Assembly (NCBI GenBank): GCA_964385305.1
Contig: CAYLOP010000117.1
Coordinates: 1 to 9,710, forward strand
Reading direction: 5' to 3'
Source: CAYLOP01 sp964385305
Lineage (GTDB): Bacteria; Chloroflexota; Anaerolineae; Anaerolineales; E44-bin32
Length of the DNA: 9,710 bases
Shown: positions 6,832 to 9,710 of the stretch, piece after piece
How positions within the stretch are numbered: the first letter of the stretch is position 1
Layout of the letters: the number at the start of each line of letters is the position of its first letter
Translations under genes and position numbers: made by a program
Notes under the pieces: generated by a model
Database searches by the model: none
What the model saw: the letters and a program-made list of their open reading frames with translations, nothing else
Told to the model about the DNA's origin: nothing

Positions 6832-7230
6832 ATGATCGAGCGGTTCCTTTCGGCGGTTGTGCGATGGGCTGCTACTCAGCCAGACATCGTTGCTGTGGCC
6901 CTTGTCGGCTCGCATGCGAGAGGTACCGCGGTGCCCGCGTCGGATATCGATCTGGTGATCCTCACGAGCTGTCCACAACGGTATCTGCAGTCTACGGACT
7001 GGGCAACGACATTCGGCTCATTAGCTGAGAAGGCAATTGAGGATTGGGGCAAGGTTACGTCATTACGAGTATGGTACGAGGGCGGTGAAGAGGTAGAGTT
7101 CGGGATAACGACCTCTGAGTGGGTGGCGCATCCTATAGACGAGGGAACCTGGAAAGTGATCTCTGACGGAATAAGGATTCTCTTCGACCGCCATGGTTAC
7201 CTCGCTGATGCCATCCGTGGGCGTTCTTGA
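6832..7230 (+). CDS. Stand-alone nucleotidyltransferase domain protein
   Basis: A 132-residue enzyme of the DNA polymerase beta-like nucleotidyltransferase superfamily, which transfers a nucleoside monophosphate to a hydroxyl group on a small molecule, protein or RNA. The active site is intact: GSHARG (26-31), then SDIDLVIL (37-44) with Asp38 and Asp40 as metal ligands, and a third acidic residue at Glu89 in GEEVEFGIT. This build fits the minimal nucleotidyltransferases, either MntA-like antitoxins or small relatives of aminoglycoside adenylyltransferases. No HEPN partner gene is adjacent, which argues against a standard MNT/HEPN toxin-antitoxin pair, and the C-terminal helical domain of aminoglycoside enzymes is missing. 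The ATG at 6832 has a weak AGGG 7 bases upstream. The target is unknown. Confidence 0.87.
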   Translation: MIERFLSAVVRWAATQPDIVAVALVGSHARGTAVPASDIDLVILTSCPQRYLQSTDWATTFGSLAEKAIEDWGKVTSLRVWYEGGEEVEFGITTSEWVAHPIDEGTWKVISDGIRILFDRHGYLADAIRGRS

Positions 7231-7270
7231 TATGCATGGCGTAGTGAAGGGTGATGGCCGCCCTAAAGGA

Positions 7271-7317
7271 TTCTCCGCTGACGCTTCGGGATGCAACGCG
7301 AAGCGCGCAGTCGTTTA
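7271..7317 (+). repeat. Dispersed intergenic repeat, copy D, with hairpin
   Basis: GGATGCAACGCGAAG (7289-7303) matches GGATGCATCGCGAGG at 8904-8918 at 13 of 15 positions, and the similarity continues in both directions with small gaps (TCTCC upstream, GTTTA downstream). A perfect 7-bp hairpin, CGCTTCG (7282-7288) with CGAAGCG (7299-7305), encloses the core. It lies about 50 bases before the next gene. Confidence 0.6.
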
Positions 7318-7368
7318 CTAGTGCATAGCGTATTATTGCCGTGGATTATCGATTAACGAGAATGACTC

Positions 7369-7971
7369 ATGCGCGCAAAGAAGTTCGAATCTGTCAGCGA
7401 TAATTTTTTACCAAAGTGGGTTCTAGCATCCTCCTTGGGTATGGCTGCCGGCTTAGCCATTGCATATGTCGTGTTCTCAATCCTGGGGGGCTTAGGCGTC
7501 CATGTTAATGACTGGCTTTTCACCCTTCTCCTGCTTCCGCTTGTAGGTTCCACTGTTGGTTTATTACAATCGTTTGTTTTGAGAAGATATGGGGTTTCCC
7601 CTCTCCTATGGTTCGTAGCGACCCTGGTTGGATATGCCTTATGTATTCTCGTCCTCGTCGTGTTCAATGAATGGATAACCATTAGAACTGGATATCTTGA
7701 TGACATGCTAATCTTAACCATGGTAGGGTCTGTGATTGGCACTTCACAATGGTTGATTATTCGGAACCATGGCAGGAAAGCGATGTGGTTGATTCTCGCT
7801 ACGATATTTGGATTTATGGGCCAGCTTCTGGTGATTGCGAATCCTGCCAAAACTTCCATGCAATTCATCGGGTATATTGCGTTAGAAGGAGCTTTCATAG
7901 GCATAACCACCGGCCTAGTGCTAATGAATATTTTTAAAGATAACACATTGCCAGCAAAACCTACCGCATAG
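7369..7971 (+). CDS. Membrane protein with internal repeats, unknown function
   Basis: A 200-residue, very hydrophobic protein with about six predicted membrane segments (about 17-40, 50-71, 79-100, 114-131, 138-156 and 165-187). It contains an internal duplication: LVGSTVGLLQSFVLRRYG (58-75) and MVGSVIGTSQWLIIRNHG (118-135) share the VGS..G..Q pattern ending in a basic turn, and each is followed by a W..AT..G segment. A third, weaker copy is EGAFIGITTGLVLMN (173-187). Repeated G...G..QW..LR units are known in small bacterial membrane proteins of unknown role. No enzymatic motif is seen. The ATG at 7369 has no strong Shine-Dalgarno sequence; the bases before it (GAATGACTC) resemble those before the methyltransferase start. 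It stands alone between two repeat copies. A CCAGC/GCTGG hairpin follows at 7975-7993. Confidence 0.83.
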   Translation: MRAKKFESVSDNFLPKWVLASSLGMAAGLAIAYVVFSILGGLGVHVNDWLFTLLLLPLVGSTVGLLQSFVLRRYGVSPLLWFVATLVGYALCILVLVVFNEWITIRTGYLDDMLILTMVGSVIGTSQWLIIRNHGRKAMWLILATIFGFMGQLLVIANPAKTSMQFIGYIALEGAFIGITTGLVLMNIFKDNTLPAKPTA

Positions 7972-8105
7972 ACCCCAGCGAATCATTTGCTGGAGGTGAT
8001 TGAGGATGCAGCGTGATTTGTTGCCAAAATTGTATATAGGGGTTGCTGAGACTGCCGGTGGTAGTCTTATCCCCTGCGCCTCCCTACTCTACTTGCGTTT
8101 AGGGA

Positions 8106-8133
8106 TGACTCACGAAGCTCGAAACTGTTAGGT
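8106..8133 (+). repeat. Dispersed intergenic repeat, copy E, ending in GTTAGGT
   Basis: TGACTCACGAAG plus CTCGAAACTGTTA matches the copy at 8907-8931 at 19 of 25 positions, with CTCGAA and GTTA conserved. The last bases, GTTAGGT (8127-8133), fit the integron R' core consensus GTTRRRY exactly. The methyltransferase ATG follows 11 bases later, the distance expected for a gene starting just inside a cassette. Confidence 0.5.
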
Positions 8134-8144
8134 GAAATGACTAC

Positions 8145-8657
8145 ATGCCTCCTACCATGCATAAGTTCCGTGTCGTCGTCTTGAACCTTGGATTAAGTGG
8201 AATCGCCATTTCGATCGCGTACACGGCATTCTTGCTTGATCGGATCTTGACTCTTCGATTACCTAATGTGCTGGCATTGGTCGCATGGCCGCTCCTCGTT
8301 TTCGGAACATCCATCATTTTATGGGCGGTCGTCCTATTAGCTCGGTATGCTGGGGCAACTGGAGCTCCTGGCGACCCTACCAAGAAGCTAGTGGCGAAGG
8401 GGCCTTTCGCTTGGGTTCGAAATCCCATTTATGGTGCAGATGCTATCATCATTATGGGTCTTGCCTTTCTCACAGGTTCACCCTCTATGCTTCTATATGA
8501 TCTGCTCTATGTGCTCGGAATGGATATCTATGTTCGAGTAGTGGAGGAGCCCGCCCTGGAGCGGCGATTCGGTGAGGCATACGCAAGATACAAAGAAGCT
8601 GTCCCTCGGTGGTTCCCCGGAATTATAAGAGGCCTAGGTTCAACGGCTCGCGGATAA
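8145..8657 (+). CDS. Isoprenylcysteine carboxyl methyltransferase/PEMT-type membrane methyltransferase
   Basis: A 170-residue integral membrane protein of the ICMT/phospholipid methyltransferase group, which moves a methyl group from S-adenosylmethionine to a lipid-like or small hydrophobic acceptor. Helices lie at about 8-28, 39-64 and 98-128. The cofactor-binding region is intact: KGPFAWVRNPIYGA (85-98) matches the family's GP(F/Y)..VRNP.Y motif, and the C-terminal EEPALERRFGEAYARYKEAVPRWFP (135-159) contains the conserved E..L...F...Y..Y pattern. Bacteria lack prenylated CaaX proteins, so the true acceptor is unknown. ATG 8145 is preferred because AGGTGA lies 9 bases upstream; an in-frame ATG at 8157 is an alternative. 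Unlike the remnant at 1622, this gene is complete and belongs to a different subfamily. Confidence 0.88.
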   Translation: MPPTMHKFRVVVLNLGLSGIAISIAYTAFLLDRILTLRLPNVLALVAWPLLVFGTSIILWAVVLLARYAGATGAPGDPTKKLVAKGPFAWVRNPIYGADAIIIMGLAFLTGSPSMLLYDLLYVLGMDIYVRVVEEPALERRFGEAYARYKEAVPRWFPGIIRGLGSTARG

Positions 8658-8674
8658 TTAGTATTTAGAACCGT

Positions 8675-8761
8675 TCGCTGATCCGCAAAGAGCACGGGAT
8701 CTTCAAGAGGGGACCGTACTTACCCATTCCATGGCGCTTCACAGCAGTGTGCTTCGCGAGG
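8675..8761 (+). repeat. Dispersed intergenic repeat, long copy F1
   Basis: Partner of the 6569-6655 copy: 69 of 87 positions are identical without gaps, ending in the core TGCTTCGCGAGG (8750-8761). It begins 18 bases after the methyltransferase stop. Confidence 0.8.
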
Positions 8762-8881
8762 ATCCATTCTTGCCCATTTTACGGATGCGCTCCGCGGGGA
8801 CAAACATTGCGGCGCGATTTCCTATCGATGTCGTACGATCGGGGCACTGGGATTATCGACGATGGAACGAACCCCGAAGCA

Positions 8882-8931
8882 TCTCCACTCCACGAACGCC
8901 CTAGGATGCATCGCGAGGCTCGAAGCCGTTA
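8882..8931 (+). repeat. Dispersed intergenic repeat, copy F2
   Basis: This copy is closest to the consensus: GGATGCATCGCGAGG followed by CTCGAAGCCGTTA (8919-8931). It aligns to copies A, D and E. Its end, GTTATAC, differs from GTTRRRY at one position. Weaker similarity to the region after copy D (GATTATCG, AACGAG) continues to about 8975, into the end of the cytochrome b5 gene. Confidence 0.6.
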
Positions 8932-8958
8932 TACAGCAGTGCAAGGTATCGTCATAGA

Positions 8959-9198
8959 TTATCGCTCGTCAACGAGCATTCCAATAAGTGGGAACTTTTG
9001 GAGCAGGTCTGCGCTGTGGGGAGCCGCATCAAGTTCTGTGGTCAGATCTATGCCGGCTGTGTGCAGTACTTGGTGCCGCCCCTTTTGCCACAGGAAACTG
9101 TGTGATACGTCATATACTTTGCCTTTGTAGGCAATGTATGCTGGGGCACCATCTTTACCGTCATATTGGGCGAGTTCTTCCTTTGTCAATCTCCACAT
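8959..9198 (-). CDS. Small cytochrome b5-like haem-binding protein
   Basis: A 79-residue soluble protein consisting of one cytochrome b5-type domain, expected to bind one haem b and carry electrons. The start WRLTKEELAQYDGKDGAPAYIAYKGKVYDVSHSFLW is characteristic. The first haem ligand is probably the His of VLHTAG, in the position of the classical HPGG, and the second is the His of AAPHSADLL; an extra His lies in GRHQ. There is no signal peptide or membrane anchor, so it should be cytoplasmic. The length is normal for the short bacterial type. ATG at 9198 is chosen over the adjacent GTG at 9201; neither has a good ribosome binding site. An intrinsic terminator stands between it and the upstream Dps-like gene, so it may rely on its own promoter or on read-through. 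The redox partner is unknown. Confidence 0.85.
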   Translation of the reverse strand: MWRLTKEELAQYDGKDGAPAYIAYKGKVYDVSHSFLWQKGRHQVLHTAGIDLTTELDAAPHSADLLQKFPLIGMLVDER

Positions 9199-9219
9199 CA
9201 CTCAACGCTAAGGGTGGCG

Positions 9220-9259
9220 AAAAAAGAATGGGGAGACCCTGATGGATGCAGGGTCTCCC
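9220..9259 (-). terminator. Intrinsic terminator of the Dps-like gene
   Basis: A perfect 10-bp stem pairs GGGAGACCCT (9231-9240) with AGGGTCTCCC (9250-9259) around a 9-base loop. Read on the - strand it is followed by a T-rich run (complement of the A-run at 9220-9226), as in Rho-independent terminators. It begins 11 bases after the Dps-like stop codon. On the + strand no T-run follows, so it acts in one direction. Confidence 0.9.
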
Positions 9260-9270
9260 ATGAGCCAACT

Positions 9271-9710
9271 CTAGACCGATGGCATGAATGGGCGCACGAA
9301 GGGCGAAGTTTCCCCACGGCGCAAGAAATGACCCGATGGTCCTTCACCCAAGAACTCAGAAAACCAGGATTCGTGCTCGATTTCTTCATTCAGGATGGCC
9401 AAGGATAAAGCATAGGTTCGATGATCCTTACCAGCGGTGATGTTACAAATGTGGGTGTACCCTCGCACAGCGCATCGCTCAGCTTCTACCAGTACCTTCA
9501 AGATAGCCTTGGCATCCGTCGGGTCTTTGGGCAGATTGGCGGGCGGGCAGGCGGACAAGTCGTGGAATTCTCTCATGTCATCAGGGAGCTTGCCCCCAAG
9601 CTCGTAGATACGGGGGACCAGGGCTTCAAAGTGATTGCGATCTTCAATGCGGGCAGTTTCGGCAATCTCTTTGATCCCCTCACCCTCCAAGCCGATCAGA
9701 TTCGCGCGTA
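9271..9710 (-). CDS. Dps-like ferritin (thioferritin/DPSL type), partial at its 5' end
   Basis: The visible part, about 145 codons, belongs to the ferritin-like superfamily and resembles DPSL (thioferritin) proteins, which store iron and consume peroxide to protect DNA. Three helices with metal ligands are seen: RIEDRNHFEALVPR, VLVEAERCAVRGYTHIC and LAILNEEIEHESWFSEFL, the last with an E..H pair. The CPP after DLSA and the Cys of EAERC match the paired cysteines that distinguish thioferritins from ordinary Dps. The C-terminus GPSGHFLRRGETSPFVRPF is also family-like. The frame is open to the window edge (codons for RANLIG precede the TTG at 9690), so the true start and first helix lie beyond 9710 and TTG 9690 is not the start. 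It has its own terminator. Confidence 0.87.
   Translation of the reverse strand, partial: RANLIGLEGEGIKEIAETARIEDRNHFEALVPRIYELGGKLPDDMREFHDLSACPPANLPKDPTDAKAILKVLVEAERCAVRGYTHICNITAGKDHRTYALSLAILNEEIEHESWFSEFLGEGPSGHFLRRGETSPFVRPFMPSV

Larger units (their letters stand above)
8658..8958. other. 301-base intergenic region between convergent genes
   Basis: It separates the last + strand gene from the - strand cytochrome b5 gene. It carries two copies of the dispersed repeat. The open frame starting at 8747 runs through the repeat and over the cytochrome b5 gene in antisense and is rejected. No terminator with a T-run is seen for either flank. Confidence 0.6.

Noticed and set aside
6565..6978. 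137-codon open frame on the - strand
   Set aside because: It overlaps the start of a convincing nucleotidyltransferase in antisense and runs through the dispersed repeat; no domain or start signal is visible.
7353..7946. 197-codon open frame on the - strand opposite the repeated membrane protein
   Set aside because: The + strand product is a well-formed multi-helix membrane protein with internal repeats; the antisense product is rich in basic residues and lacks any domain.
3634..8931. CRISPR array made of the dispersed repeats
   Set aside because: The copies are hundreds of bases apart, diverged, and separated by genes rather than by short spacers.
8747..9130. 127-codon + strand open frame after the methyltransferase
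   Set aside because: It crosses both repeat copies and lies antisense to the clearly recognisable cytochrome b5 gene; the composition is not protein-like.

Overview
The window reads as accessory chromosomal DNA from a bacterium that is probably a Chloroflexota (Anaerolineae-like) member. This is an inference. The main clue is a secreted CAP plus triple-LysM protein whose linkers are rich in Pro-Thr repeats and which ends in a membrane anchor, a build common in that group. The gene mix and a TATAAT box placed directly in front of a GTG start (a probable leaderless transcript) agree with it. No rRNA, tRNA, transposase, integrase or CRISPR array is visible.

Layout. (1) 189-1421: an MFS transporter with a near-perfect ribosome binding site, followed by a probable terminator. 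(2) 1622-1957: the N-terminal stump of an isoprenylcysteine-methyltransferase-type membrane protein, cut off where the promoter region of the next gene begins. (3) 1998-3410: the cell-surface CAP/LysM protein. (4) 3752-5195: a probable two-gene operon, an NADPH-dependent medium-chain reductase and a small four-helix membrane protein with histidines in its helices. (5) 5309-8657: five short genes, all on the + strand and each carrying its own leader: a Nudix hydrolase, a VOC/glyoxalase-fold protein, a stand-alone nucleotidyltransferase, an internally repeated membrane protein and an ICMT/PEMT-type methyltransferase. (6) 8959 to the end: two genes on the - strand, a small cytochrome-b5-like protein and a Dps-like (thioferritin-type) ferritin that runs off the window, separated by a clear intrinsic terminator.

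The most unusual signal lies between the genes. A degenerate element with the core TGCNTCGCGARG, often followed by CTCGAANNCGTTA, occurs about seven times, always on the + strand and always in a gap between genes. One pair of copies matches at 69 of 87 positions without gaps. From the copy at 6035 to the one at 8750 the elements are about 600-820 bases apart and alternate with single short genes. This looks like an array of gene cassettes separated by recombination-site-like repeats. Canonical integron attC sites could not be completed, so the recombination interpretation is a hypothesis.

The genes do not form one pathway. The Nudix, VOC, nucleotidyltransferase and methyltransferase genes are a typical assortment of mobile small-molecule-modifying enzymes. 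The cytochrome b5 and Dps-like pair suggests redox or oxidative-stress functions.
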